Shown here one piece after another: positions 8,444 through 17,280 of a stretch of DNA of 64,000 nucleotides. A program made the position numbers and the translations under genes. This DNA comes from Devosia sp. YR412. Its GTDB lineage: Bacteria; Pseudomonadota; Alphaproteobacteria; Rhizobiales; Devosiaceae. The stretch lies in the NCBI RefSeq assembly GCF_900110945.1, contig NZ_FOFL01000005.1:124001-188000 (forward strand), in the 5' to 3' direction. The stretch's first letter is position 1, and each line of letters begins with the position of its first letter. The notes under the pieces were generated by a model. That model worked only from the letters and a program-made list of their open reading frames with translations. It was not told where the DNA came from and did not search any database.

Positions 8444-9388
8444 ATGGTCAAGATCATCAACCAGCTTCGGCCCAAGTTCACGACCAATGCCGATGGCAGC
8501 GATGCCGTGCTGTTCATCCATGAGCTGGTGGGCGAGGAGGATGGCCCCACCATCGGCATTTCAGCTTCGATCCACGGCAATGAGAATACCGGCAGCCAGG
8601 CCATTCTCGAACTGTTCGAGCTGATCAAGGACCAGCCGCTCAAGGGCCGGATCCTCTTGCTGCCGGTCGCCAATCCGTCGGCCTTTGCCGTCAACGAGCG
8701 CTTTGCCACGATCGACAAGGTTGATCTCAACCGCCAGTTCCCCGGCAATCCCAAGGGCACCTATAGCCAGCAGCTGGCCCATGCGCTGACCGAGCAATAT
8801 CTCAATGTCATCGACGTCCATATCGACCTGCATTCGGGCACCGATCGCCCGACCGTCGACTATGTCTATATCTGGAACGACGAGAAGCTGTCCCGCGCCT
8901 TTGGCTCGACGGTGCTCTATCGCCCGGTCGAGAACAAGCAGGGCACGGTCTTCGGCGGGACCACCAAGTCGGTGACCATCGACACCCGCAATATCCCGGT
9001 CGTCGTGGTCGAGCTGGGCGGCGGTATCGTCGACCAGACCCCCTATATCAAGCGCACCGTCGACGGCGTCATCAACATGCTCAAGACCACCGGCACGATT
9101 GCCGGCGAGCCGACGCCCAATCCCAAGCAGATCGTCGTCACCGAACTGGCCGGCATCCGCCCGAGCCAAGGCGGCTTCATCGAGCCGCTGTGCCCGGCCA
9201 ATGGCGAGACCATCAAGGGCGGCCAGCTGCTCGGCCGCGTGGTCAGCCCCTATAATTTCGAAGTGCTCGAAGAGATCAAGACCCCGTTCGAAAACGGCGT
9301 GATGATCATGCAGCACCTGACGCGCAACGTCGTCCAGAGCGGCGACTATGCCTTCATGGTCGGCAATCTCGACGGCGCGACCGACTGA
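8444..9388 (+). CDS. Succinylglutamate desuccinylase/aspartoacylase-family deacylase
   Basis: A 314-residue zinc hydrolase of the AstE/AspA (M14-like) family. The zinc ligands are visible as HGNE in SIHGNENTG and the His in DLHSGTDRP; the Arg-containing NRQFPG stretch that binds the substrate carboxylate follows the first motif. The family removes acyl groups from N-acyl amino acids. The ATG at 8444 follows AAGGAATAAG and begins at the family homology, although the frame is open 23 codons upstream. Its position between permease and ATPase genes says that it processes the imported solute, possibly an N-acylated amino acid or related amide. Confidence 0.85.
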   Translation: MVKIINQLRPKFTTNADGSDAVLFIHELVGEEDGPTIGISASIHGNENTGSQAILELFELIKDQPLKGRILLLPVANPSAFAVNERFATIDKVDLNRQFPGNPKGTYSQQLAHALTEQYLNVIDVHIDLHSGTDRPTVDYVYIWNDEKLSRAFGSTVLYRPVENKQGTVFGGTTKSVTIDTRNIPVVVVELGGGIVDQTPYIKRTVDGVINMLKTTGTIAGEPTPNPKQIVVTELAGIRPSQGGFIEPLCPANGETIKGGQLLGRVVSPYNFEVLEEIKTPFENGVMIMQHLTRNVVQSGDYAFMVGNLDGATD

Positions 9389-9444
9389 TTTTCAACCTTT
9401 GCCGGGGCTGATCCCTCCTGGCCCGGCATATGGAGACGATGGCG

Positions 9445-10449
9445 ATGAGCGAAACAAAGACTGGTACCCAAGCGTCCGTTCTGGCGGTTTCCGATCTCGA
9501 GATCGAGATCCGGGGCGCACAGGGCTCATTCGCTGTCGTCTCCGACATGAGTTTTTCCGTGCATGCCGGGGAAACCCTTTGCATCGTCGGCGAAAGCGGC
9601 TGCGGCAAGTCGATGACGGCGCTGTCGCTGCTGCGCCTCTTGCCCGATGCCGCCAGCATTTCGCGTGGCAAGATCCTGATCGATGGCGAGGATTTCCTCG
9701 CCATGAACCAGCGCCAGACCGAGGATTTCCGCGGCGAAAAAATCGCCATGATCTTCCAAGAGCCACTGACCGCGCTTAACCCCGTGTTGCGCATCGGCGA
9801 GCAGATTGCCGAAAGCGTGCGCCAGCACCGCAAATGCAGCCACAAGGAAGCCGACCAGCGCGCGGTGGAGGTGCTGCGCATGGTGCAGATGCCCGACCCC
9901 GAGCGCCGCACCACCCAGTTTCCGCATGAGCTCTCGGGCGGCATGCGCCAGCGTGCCATGATCGCTCTGGCGCTGGCCTGCGACCCCAAGATCATCATCG
10001 CCGACGAGCCGACCACGGCCCTCGACGTGACCATCCAGGCGCAGATCCTAGGGCTGATTTCCGACCTGCAGAAGCGCCTTGGCACGGCGCAGATCCTCAT
10101 CACCCACGACCTTGGCGTGGTGTCGGAAGTCGCCGACCGGGTGATCGTGATGTATGCCGGCCGCAAGGTCGAGGAAGCCTCGATCTATGATCTCTTCGAC
10201 CGGCCCTTCCATCCCTATACGATCGGGTTGATGGGTGCCGTGCCCGGCTCGGGTGCCTCGAGCCAGAATGGCGACCGCCTCGCCGATATTGCCGGCACCG
10301 TCCCCCCGCTCTGGGACCTGCCCAAGGGCTGTGCCTTTGCCCCGCGCTGCCCCGGCGCCTCGGCGCGCTGCCTCGAAGAGCGCCCGCCCTTTACCGAAAA
10401 ACGCCCCGGCCATTGGGCCGCCTGCTGGGAGCATGACAATGCAGCCTGA
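9445..10449 (+). CDS. ABC transporter ATP-binding protein, DppD type
   Basis: About 334 residues, with Walker A GESGCGKSM, signature LSGGMRQR, Walker [13 protein letters not shown] and the C-terminal extension with Cys (GCAFAPRCPGASARC) that marks peptide-importer ATPases. Three ATGs are possible (9430, 9439, 9445); the last has GGAG nine bases upstream and was chosen. It overlaps the next ATPase gene and forms a heterodimer with it. Confidence 0.92.
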   Translation: MSETKTGTQASVLAVSDLEIEIRGAQGSFAVVSDMSFSVHAGETLCIVGESGCGKSMTALSLLRLLPDAASISRGKILIDGEDFLAMNQRQTEDFRGEKIAMIFQEPLTALNPVLRIGEQIAESVRQHRKCSHKEADQRAVEVLRMVQMPDPERRTTQFPHELSGGMRQRAMIALALACDPKIIIADEPTTALDVTIQAQILGLISDLQKRLGTAQILITHDLGVVSEVADRVIVMYAGRKVEEASIYDLFDRPFHPYTIGLMGAVPGSGASSQNGDRLADIAGTVPPLWDLPKGCAFAPRCPGASARCLEERPPFTEKRPGHWAACWEHDNAA

Positions 10450-11413
10450 TGCGACCCCTTTGCTCAGCGTCGACAATCTCGAAGTCCATTTCCCCATTCG
10501 CGCCGGCGTGCTGCAGCGCCAGGTGGGGGCGGTCAAGGCCGTCGATGGCGTGAGCTTTTCGCTGAACCGTGGCGAAACGCTGAGCCTCGTCGGCGAAAGC
10601 GGTTGCGGCAAGTCCACCACGGGCCTTGCGCTGATGGGTCTCGTCAAGCCGACCGGCGGGCAGGTCCGTTTCGACGGGCAGGAGATCAAGGGTTTCAATC
10701 GCTCGGCGCTTAAGAGCTATCGCCGGCGCATGCAGATCGTCTTCCAGGACCCATTTTCGTCGCTCAATCCGAGGCAGCGGGTGAAGGACATCATTCGTGC
10801 CCCGCTCGACGTGCACAGGATCGGCACCAGGGCCGAGCGCGACGACCGCGTCGCTGAACTGATGCAGCGCGTCGGCCTGCGGCCCGATCAGGCGGACAAT
10901 TTCGCGCATCAGTTCTCGGGCGGCCAGCGGCAGCGCATCGGCATTGCCCGGGCGCTGGCGCTCAATCCCGACGTCATCGTCTGCGATGAGCCGGTCTCGG
11001 CGCTCGACGTTTCGGTGCAGGCACAGATCCTCAACCTGTTGAGCGATCTGCAGCGTGATTTGGGCGTGTCCTACCTCTCGATCTCGCATGATCTGGGCGT
11101 GGTGGAATTCATCTCGCATCGCGTGGCGGTGATGTATCTGGGCAAGATCGTCGAGATCGCCCCAAAGACCAAGATTTTCGCCTCGCCCGGCCATCCCTAC
11201 ACCGAGCTCTTGATGCGCTCGGCGCCCTCCCGCGATCCGCGCAAGCGCCACAGTTTCTCGGCCACCAATGACGATATCCCCAGCGCGACGCGTAAGCCAT
11301 CAGGCTGCCCGTTCAACCCGCGCTGCCCGCTGGCCACCGACATCTGCCGCCGGGACGAGCCCGCCCTGACCCCGCGCGACGACGGCGCCCTCGTTGCCTG
11401 CCACCACCGCTGA
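10439..11413 (+). CDS. ABC transporter ATP-binding protein, DppF type
   Basis: A 324-residue ATPase with Walker A GESGCGKST, signature FSGGQRQR, Walker B VIVCDEPVSALD, and the C-terminal Cys-rich GCPFNPRCPLATDIC stretch. It is the second ATPase of the importer. The start is taken as the ATG at 10439 (GGGAG seven bases upstream); an ATG at 10433 is possible. The gene overlaps the end of the preceding ATPase and ends 9 bp before the amidohydrolase. Confidence 0.92.
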   Translation: MQPDATPLLSVDNLEVHFPIRAGVLQRQVGAVKAVDGVSFSLNRGETLSLVGESGCGKSTTGLALMGLVKPTGGQVRFDGQEIKGFNRSALKSYRRRMQIVFQDPFSSLNPRQRVKDIIRAPLDVHRIGTRAERDDRVAELMQRVGLRPDQADNFAHQFSGGQRQRIGIARALALNPDVIVCDEPVSALDVSVQAQILNLLSDLQRDLGVSYLSISHDLGVVEFISHRVAVMYLGKIVEIAPKTKIFASPGHPYTELLMRSAPSRDPRKRHSFSATNDDIPSATRKPSGCPFNPRCPLATDICRRDEPALTPRDDGALVACHHR

Positions 11414-11422
11414 GTTTGCTCC

Positions 11423-12655
11423 ATGACCACGACCTATCTTTTCACCGGCGGCCGTATTCTCGATGCCGAGGCGGGTGTCTTGCGCGACGGGCTCGATGTG
11501 CTGGTTTCGGGCGATCGCATCACTGCGGTTGGAGCCAATATTGCGGCTCCCGCCGACGCCACCACAATCGACCTTGCCGGCAAAGTGCTGATGCCGGGCC
11601 TGATCGACTGCCACGTGCATGTCGTGGCCGAAAGACTCGATCTCTGGGGCAATATGATCGCCCCCAGCTCCCTCTCGGCCCTGCGCTCGGCGCGCGTCAT
11701 GACCGAGGCGCTGCAGCGCGGCTTCACCACCCTGCGCGATCTCGGCGGGGCCGATTATGGCCTGGTGCGGGCGGTGAACGAAGGCCTGCTCGATGGGCCG
11801 CGGCTGGTGATCTGTGGCAAGGGCCTTACCACCACCGGCGGCCATGCCGACCTGCGCCCCCGCACCGACGACCGGCCGGGGATTTTCTCCGATCGTCTGG
11901 GCTCGATGGGCCTCATTGTCGACGGCGTCGACAATGTCCGCGCGGCCTGCCGCACCATGATCAAGGAGGGCGCCAATTTCATCAAGGTGATGGCCAATGG
12001 TGGCGTTTCCTCGCCCAATGACCCGATCCATTCCATCCAATATTCGCGCGAGGAAATCCTCGCCATGGTGGAAGAGGCGGACAATGCCGGTCTCTATGTC
12101 TCCGCACATGTCTATACTGACAAGGCCATCAGGCGCTGCATCGAACTAGGCGTGCATAGCCTCGAACATTGCAATCTGATCGAGCCCGAAACCGCCCGCA
12201 AGGCGGCCGAAAAAGGCTGTATCGCTGTGCCGACGCTGGTGGCCTATGACGCGCTGCATATCGAGGGCGAAGCGCTGGGCCTGGGCGCGGCGGAATTTGC
12301 CAAGATCGAAGTGGTGCGCTCTGGCGGGCTGCGTTCGCTCGAAGTGATGCGCGACGCCGGCCTGCCTATGGCCTTTGGCTCGGACCTTTTGGGCCAGCTG
12401 CGCAAATATCACTGCATGGAATTTGAACTGCTGGCCAAGGTGCTGACGCCAGCCGAAATCATCCGCTCGGCCACGACGATTGGCGCGCGGCTGTGCCGGT
12501 TGGAGGGGCAGGTGGGCGTGATCGCCGCCGGCGCCTTTGCCGACCTGCTGGTGGTGGATGGTGACCCGCTGAGCGATATTACCCTGCTGCAGGGGGGGGG
12601 GGCGCATATGCCGGCTATCATGGCTGGTGGGAAGTTCGCCAAGCGGGCCATCTAG
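11423..12655 (+). CDS. Metal-dependent amidohydrolase, imidazolonepropionase/prolidase-like
   Basis: A 410-residue TIM-barrel amidohydrolase. It shows the HxH metal motif (H64, H66 in GLIDCHVHV), a Lys likely to be carboxylated (NFIKVMANGG), His ligands in VSAHVYTD and HSLEHCN, and the catalytic Asp in FGSDLLG. The closest group by eye is the imidazolonepropionase-like/Xaa-Pro dipeptidase-type amidohydrolases that cleave cyclic amides or blocked dipeptides. It is the last gene of the importer operon. A run of eleven G lies near the 3' end (12592-12602); the reading frame after it (AHMPAIMAGGKF) is the expected one. Confidence 0.88.
   Translation: MTTTYLFTGGRILDAEAGVLRDGLDVLVSGDRITAVGANIAAPADATTIDLAGKVLMPGLIDCHVHVVAERLDLWGNMIAPSSLSALRSARVMTEALQRGFTTLRDLGGADYGLVRAVNEGLLDGPRLVICGKGLTTTGGHADLRPRTDDRPGIFSDRLGSMGLIVDGVDNVRAACRTMIKEGANFIKVMANGGVSSPNDPIHSIQYSREEILAMVEEADNAGLYVSAHVYTDKAIRRCIELGVHSLEHCNLIEPETARKAAEKGCIAVPTLVAYDALHIEGEALGLGAAEFAKIEVVRSGGLRSLEVMRDAGLPMAFGSDLLGQLRKYHCMEFELLAKVLTPAEIIRSATTIGARLCRLEGQVGVIAAGAFADLLVVDGDPLSDITLLQGGGAHMPAIMAGGKFAKRAI
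12592..12602 (+). repeat. Homopolymer of 11 G inside the amidohydrolase gene
   Basis: Eleven G in a row within the last 22 codons. The downstream residues match the family ending, so the present length gives the intact frame. Gain or loss of one base would change only the last residues. Confidence 0.9.
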
Positions 12656-12782
12656 CCCCAAGAATCCCCACCCGACCCCTTCGGGGCCACCCTCCCCACA
12701 AGGGGGAGGGAATCGAAAGAGCCGAGGCTCTTCATTCGACCTTCCCTCCCCTTGATGGGGAGGGATCGAGGGTGGGGTGATG
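12656..12782. repeat. Imperfect extragenic inverted repeat
   Basis: Between the amidohydrolase and LrgA genes the sequence reads as two related arms, each carrying CCCTCCCC....GGGGAGGGA, around a centre AGCCGAGGCTCT. The outer ends CCCCACCC and GGGTGGGG also pair. Elements of this form are common between genes in Rhizobiales-type genomes. It may also end transcription of the importer operon. Confidence 0.6.
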
Positions 12783-12844
12783 GGGGCGCCGAATTGTCCT
12801 AGTGTTCGTTGTAACACCTAACCATCTGCCGAACTGAACCCCTC

Positions 12845-13252
12845 ATGACCAATATTCCGCCCCACAGCCTCAATCCCAATGACATGGTCGCTGGCTTTGT
12901 GGTGCTGATCCTCTGTCAGCTGGCTGGCGAGGCGCTGGTCGGGCTGTTGCGGCTGGCCGTGCCGGGCGTGGCGCTGCCGGGGCCGGTGGTGGGCATGGTG
13001 CTGTTGCTGGTGCTGCTTTGCGTAGGCCGCAAGCAGGCCGGTACGGTGATCTCGGTGGCCAATGGGCTGTTGGGCGTACTGTCGCTGCTCTTCGTGCCCT
13101 CGGCGGTCGGCATCATGCAGCATGGTGAGCTGATCAAAACCTGGGGTTTCCAGCTGCTAGTCGCCGTCGTCGCCTCGACGCTGCTGACCCTCTTGGTGAC
13201 GGTCGGCGCCTTCCTCCTCACCGAAAAGCTGATGGCGAGGACATCCGCATGA
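12845..13252 (+). CDS. CidA/LrgA-family holin-like protein
   Basis: A 135-residue inner-membrane protein with about four hydrophobic segments and the family stretch LCQLAGEALVGLLRLAVPG followed by PGPVVGMVLL. LrgA/CidA proteins act with LrgB/CidB in control of murein hydrolases or in export of small metabolites. It overlaps the LrgB gene by four bases (ATGA). The ATG lacks a clear ribosome-binding site. Confidence 0.88.
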   Translation: MTNIPPHSLNPNDMVAGFVVLILCQLAGEALVGLLRLAVPGVALPGPVVGMVLLLVLLCVGRKQAGTVISVANGLLGVLSLLFVPSAVGIMQHGELIKTWGFQLLVAVVASTLLTLLVTVGAFLLTEKLMARTSA

Positions 13253-13968
13253 CCGGGCTGGGGCAGATCTGGGTCTATCTTGCCGCCTCGCCACTGACCT
13301 GGCTGGCGGTGACGCTGCTGGCCTATGTCGTGGCACTGCGTCTCGCGGCGCTGCTCGGCAATAGCCCGCTGGCCAATAGCGTGCTGATCAGCGCCACGCT
13401 GGTGATCCTCGTGCTGCTGGCCACCGGGATCAGCTACCCGACCTATTTCGAGGGCGCGCAATTCGTGCACTTCCTGCTTGGGCCGGCGACGGTGTCACTG
13501 GCCGTGCCGCTGTTCCGCAACCTCGCCGCCGTGCGTCGCTCGCTACTGCCCATCGTCGTGGCGCTGGTGGCTGGTTCGCTGACCGCGATGGGCAGCGCCG
13601 TCGCCATCGCCTGGGCTTTCGGCGCGCCGCTGGAAGTCCTCGCCTCGATCGCTCCCAAGTCCGTCTCGGCACCCATCGCCATGGAACTGGCCAAGTCGCT
13701 GGGCGGCATTCCGTCGCTGGCGGCGGTGCTGGTCATCCTGACCGGCATCACCGGGGCCGTCGTAGTCACGCCGCTGATGGATGCCTTGCAGATCAAGAAT
13801 TACGCCGCGCGCGGCTTTGCCGTGGGCCTCACCTCACATGGCATTGGCACGGCGCGGGCGCTGCAGGTCAGCGATATCGGCGGCGCCTTTTCGGGCATTG
13901 CCATGGCGCTAAACGGCGCCTTCACCAGCCTGCTTATCGTGGGACTGCTCGCGCTCGGTTGGGGTTAA
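13249..13968 (+). CDS. LrgB/CidB-family membrane protein
   Basis: A 239-residue protein with six or more membrane segments. The family motif region is seen in APKSVSAPIAMELAKSLGG and in FAVGLTSHGIGTARALQ. Translationally coupled to the LrgA gene; the two are expected to work as one membrane system. Confidence 0.9.
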   Translation: MTGLGQIWVYLAASPLTWLAVTLLAYVVALRLAALLGNSPLANSVLISATLVILVLLATGISYPTYFEGAQFVHFLLGPATVSLAVPLFRNLAAVRRSLLPIVVALVAGSLTAMGSAVAIAWAFGAPLEVLASIAPKSVSAPIAMELAKSLGGIPSLAAVLVILTGITGAVVVTPLMDALQIKNYAARGFAVGLTSHGIGTARALQVSDIGGAFSGIAMALNGAFTSLLIVGLLALGWG

Positions 13969-14083
13969 ACCGTCATCACAACTCGCCACGACCGGTCGGT
14001 CCGGATGCGACCCCATTTCGGTCAAAGCATCTCGACTGTGAACATAATCAAAGCTGACATTGCTGTGAAAGCCGGTGGAGATA

Positions 14084-14157
14084 GGGGGCGGCGACAGGCA
14101 CTGAAAGTGCAGGTGTGGTGCGGCCAAGCTGCCAACATCTTGGGAATGGCCGCCCCC
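14084..14157. other. Long-range stem with inner hairpin between convergent genes
   Basis: GGGGGCGGC (14084-14092) pairs with GCCGCCCCC (14149-14157), and inside lies the hairpin GCACT-gaa-AGTGC (14098-14110). It ends 7 bp before the stop of the minus-strand gene at 14165 and lies 115 bp beyond LrgB. It may be a bidirectional end-of-transcript structure or a structured RNA. The rest of the 13969-14164 gap shows no gene. Confidence 0.35.
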
Positions 14158-14164
14158 GGGCTCG

Positions 14165-15241
14165 TTAGCGGGCGACGCGGGCTATTGCGTCGCCACGGAA
14201 GGTGCCGACCCAATATTCGTCGGTCAGTTCAAGCACAGTGGTGCCGGCCCCAAATTCGGGCGATCCGTCGAGGGTAAAAAGCTCGGCAACTTCAAGTGTT
14301 TCCGGATCGATGCTGACCGCCTTGGTCTTGAGGGGGCAGACGATGGGGGAGTCCGGACCGAGGCAACTGAACCCTTCCTCAAGCGTCACAGACTGCCCTG
14401 CTGCAAGCAACTGGCCGTCCCCATTCATGTGCAGATTGTCTGCCAAGAAATCGACGGGGATGGACACCCGCTCATAAGGCATGGCGTCGATCGTCAGGCG
14501 CATGATTTCCGCGCCAGACCAGGCCGCCACGAAGAGATATTTTCCGTCGGGTGAGACTTCGACGCCGTTGTTACCGGAGGCCTCGCTCCCGGCTAGCTCC
14601 GACCAGCCTGCCTCGGGATGCCAGAGCGCGATGAAGCCGGTATTCTCCCCCGCGAAGAACTTTTCCGTCGCCGTTTCGTCGCCATTGACCAAGAAAGCGC
14701 TGACGGCAAGGCGGCCGTCCGGCAATGCCACCACCGCATTGGGATTGACGCTTTCTGGCAGGACCACACAGCCGCTCCAGGCAAACTGCGGAGCGTCCTT
14801 GGCAAGGGTCACGTCGAACATTTCAATAGTGCGGCGGCCGTGATTGACAACATATGCCGTCAGGCCGTCATCTTCTTCCTGGTGGATCGAAATGCCATGT
14901 GGCGACAGCTCTGTCTGCTCGAGCGTGCTGGGGCAGCCTTCCCCGGCCCCATCGGCCGTCGACCAAGTGACCACCTGGCGCTCAAGCGTCTTGCTGTTGA
15001 GCAGGACCAAGCCCTCTCCAGACGAGTTGAGCGTGCTGTAGCTGCTGACCAGCACCCAATCGGTGCTGGGCACATGCACTAGATCCTCAGCACTCACTAC
15101 CTTGCAAACGATGGCCGGCGACGCCGCGTCGCAACCTGCTTCCTGGGCAAGACTGGCGCCGGTGCCGAGTGCAGTCGACAAGGCCAGAAGCAGAGCCATC
15201 GCCGACTGGGATGCGAAAAGTCCTGTAAGATTTGTCTTCAT
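14165..15241 (-). CDS. Secreted beta-propeller protein, SMP-30/lactonase-like
   Basis: A 358-residue protein with a Sec signal peptide (MKTNLTGLFASQSAMALLLAL, cleavage probably after SLA-Q). The mature part shows repeated propeller-like strands such as VVALPDGRLAVSAFL, GVEVSPDGKYLFVAAW and LHMNGDGQLLAAG. Cysteines in pairs suggest disulfides in the periplasm. The ATG at 15241 follows GGAGGG; the frame is open 19 codons upstream. It lies divergent to the polyamine-type importer with an operator copy 47 bp upstream, so it belongs to the same regulon. It may be a periplasmic lactonase acting on the imported compound; substrate unknown. Confidence 0.75.
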   Translation of the reverse strand: MKTNLTGLFASQSAMALLLALSTALGTGASLAQEAGCDAASPAIVCKVVSAEDLVHVPSTDWVLVSSYSTLNSSGEGLVLLNSKTLERQVVTWSTADGAGEGCPSTLEQTELSPHGISIHQEEDDGLTAYVVNHGRRTIEMFDVTLAKDAPQFAWSGCVVLPESVNPNAVVALPDGRLAVSAFLVNGDETATEKFFAGENTGFIALWHPEAGWSELAGSEASGNNGVEVSPDGKYLFVAAWSGAEIMRLTIDAMPYERVSIPVDFLADNLHMNGDGQLLAAGQSVTLEEGFSCLGPDSPIVCPLKTKAVSIDPETLEVAELFTLDGSPEFGAGTTVLELTDEYWVGTFRGDAIARVAR

Positions 15242-15288
15242 TTGCATTCCCTCCAAAAGACGGCACAAATTAAACATCCACAATCTTT

Positions 15289-15304
15289 CAACTGTCAACA
15301 GTTG
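15289..15304. promoter_or_regulatory. Operator copy 1 (CAACTGT-CA-ACAGTTG)
   Basis: A perfect 7-bp inverted repeat around CA, 47 bp upstream of the secreted propeller gene. It is one of eight related sites between 15.3 and 35.5 kb and probably binds the FCD-type GntR regulator encoded at 31235. Confidence 0.7.
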
Positions 15305-15576
15305 GCTTTTTGGGTGTTATGCGAAGAGAACTTGGTGTTGTCGGGCCAAACATCGCTGCGAGAGGGCGGTCAGTTTTGGCGCGAATTACCCCATGTGTTG
15401 AAGCACAGACATGTAGTGACATACGATCGAGCGGTCAAAACGATAAATTCGTCAGCCTGAAATCCCAGACTTATGGGCAGGCCGGTGCAGTTTGAGAACC
15501 GGCGCGCCCTCAGGTTTTGTCGCCAGTAGATTTCGATCGCGCCTACGACGAATGGCTGCCATCACAACTTCAAACA

Positions 15577-15590
15577 AACTGTTGACAGAT
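15577..15590. promoter_or_regulatory. Operator copy 2 (AACTGTTGACAGAT)
   Basis: One mismatch to the consensus AACTGTTGACAGTT, 40 bp upstream of the first permease gene of the polyamine-type importer. The remaining part of the 15242-15630 gap shows no convincing gene. Confidence 0.7.
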
Positions 15591-15630
15591 GACAGGCACA
15601 TGAAGGACGGTGACTATCGCAGGAGCCGTC

Positions 15631-16497
15631 ATGCCTTTCTTGTCTAAGTTCAGCTCGACCGCCTTACTCTTTCCCACCATGCTGATGCTCGGTGTGGTGC
15701 TCGGCATTCCATTGTATTACCTGTTGAATTTCAGCACCTTGACCGGCGATTTCATGTTGCAGGACGTGACCGGTCCGACCATCAGCAACTATTCCGATCT
15801 GTTAACAGATGGGTTCTTCTTGGGCATTGCCGGGCGCACCTTCGTTATTTCCTTTTGCGTAACCGTGGTTGCGCTAGTGCTCGGCTTTCCGCTGGCCTCG
15901 TTGATGTCCCGCGCCCCAGCCGCCTGGCGCTCGCCCATCGCCATTGTCGTGCTCTCGCCGCTGCTGGTCAGCATGGTCGCCAGCTCCTATGGCTGGATCG
16001 TTATTCTGGGCAATAATGGCGTCATCAATAACGCGCTGATGGGGCTCGGCCTGATCCGGGCGCCGATCCGGCTGCTCTATACCGATTTCGCCATCGGCGT
16101 CGGCCTCGTCCATATCGTGCTGCCCTTCATGGTCCTGTCGCTGGTCGCGGCGCTCGATCGCATCGAGCCGGCGATCAGCGAGGCTGCTTCCACTCTGGGC
16201 GCCAATCGGGCGCGGGTTTGGTGGCATATCCTCTTGCCGCTCTGCGTGCCGGGCATTGGGGCAGGGGTGACGCTCTGCTTCTCGCTGTCGATCTCGGCCT
16301 ATGTCACCCCGGCCGTGCTGGGGCCAAGCGGGCCCAACTTCATCACGACGCTGATCTACCAGAATTTCGTGAATCTCTATGAATGGGGCACCGGCTCGGC
16401 CATGGCATTCCTGCTGCTGCTCGTTGCCGCGGCCGTGGTGCTTGGTCTCGGCACGCTGACCACGCTGCTGTCTCCCGCCCAGAGGCGCCCGCAATGA
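15631..16497 (+). CDS. ABC transporter permease, PotB/spermidine-putrescine type
   Basis: A 288-residue inner-membrane protein with six predicted segments and the EAA loop SEAASTLGANRARVWWHILLP. The ATG at 15631 follows AGGAG with a five-base spacer and is preferred to the GTG seven codons upstream. First gene of a four-gene importer (two permeases, ATPase, binding protein) followed by a serine hydrolase. Confidence 0.9.
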   Translation: MPFLSKFSSTALLFPTMLMLGVVLGIPLYYLLNFSTLTGDFMLQDVTGPTISNYSDLLTDGFFLGIAGRTFVISFCVTVVALVLGFPLASLMSRAPAAWRSPIAIVVLSPLLVSMVASSYGWIVILGNNGVINNALMGLGLIRAPIRLLYTDFAIGVGLVHIVLPFMVLSLVAALDRIEPAISEAASTLGANRARVWWHILLPLCVPGIGAGVTLCFSLSISAYVTPAVLGPSGPNFITTLIYQNFVNLYEWGTGSAMAFLLLLVAAAVVLGLGTLTTLLSPAQRRPQ

Positions 16498-17276
16498 ACA
16501 GGCTTTTCTTTGGCGTGGTCATCGCGCTGCTTTTCACCTTCATCCTGGCGCCGACCGTGGTTATCGCGCTCAGCTCCTTCGGTACCAGCGAAATCCTCGA
16601 ATTTCCGCCGCAGAGCTTCACCCTGCGCTGGTATGCCTATGCCCTGGCGCGGCCGGAATTCACCTCCGCCGCCTGGAACAGCCTCTGGCTCGCCGTGAGC
16701 TCGACGGCCATCGCCACGCCGCTGGCCATTGCCGCCTCGCTCGCCATCACCCGTGGCCGCCTGCCGGGCCGGGAAGTGCTGCAGACCATCCTGCTGGCGC
16801 CGCTGGTTGTGCCTTCCGTGGTTATCGGCCTTGCCATCCTCTTGGCCTCATCGCGGCTGGGCTTTTCCAGCGGCAGCACGCGGCTGATAGCGGCGCATGT
16901 GCTGATCGTGCTGCCCTATCTGGTGCGCACCACCAGCGCGAGCCTGGTCCGGCTCGATCCGCTGGCCGAGGAAGCTGCGCGCACGCTCGGCGCCAATAGC
17001 CTGCGCACCTTCCTCCACGTCACGCTGCCAGGCCTGGCCCCCGGCCTGCTGGCGGGCATGATCTTTGGTTTCATCATCTCCTTCGACAATGTCTCCATCT
17101 CGCTCTTCCTCGCCAATGCGCGCACCAACACGCTGCCGCTGAGCCTGATGAGCTATGTCGAATACAACCTCGATCCATCGGTCGCGGCTGTCTCCACCCT
17201 TCTCATCCTGATGGCCCTGGTCGTCGCAATCGCCCTCGAGCGCTTTGCCGGCCTGCGCAAGACTCTGGGAGCCTAA
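16494..17276 (+). CDS. ABC transporter permease, PotC type
   Basis: A 260-residue partner permease starting MNRLFFGVVIALLFTFIL, with the EAA loop EEAARTLGANSLRTFLHVTLPG. The ATG overlaps the upstream stop (ATGA), which decides the start although the frame is open further upstream. Forms the membrane channel with the gene before it. Confidence 0.9.
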   Translation: MNRLFFGVVIALLFTFILAPTVVIALSSFGTSEILEFPPQSFTLRWYAYALARPEFTSAAWNSLWLAVSSTAIATPLAIAASLAITRGRLPGREVLQTILLAPLVVPSVVIGLAILLASSRLGFSSGSTRLIAAHVLIVLPYLVRTTSASLVRLDPLAEEAARTLGANSLRTFLHVTLPGLAPGLLAGMIFGFIISFDNVSISLFLANARTNTLPLSLMSYVEYNLDPSVAAVSTLLILMALVVAIALERFAGLRKTLGA

Positions 17277-17280
17277 GGCC

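Noticed and set aside
13909..14127. Small minus-strand frame beyond lrgB
   Set aside because: No ribosome-binding site, no family, and it overlaps the end of lrgB and the structured element.
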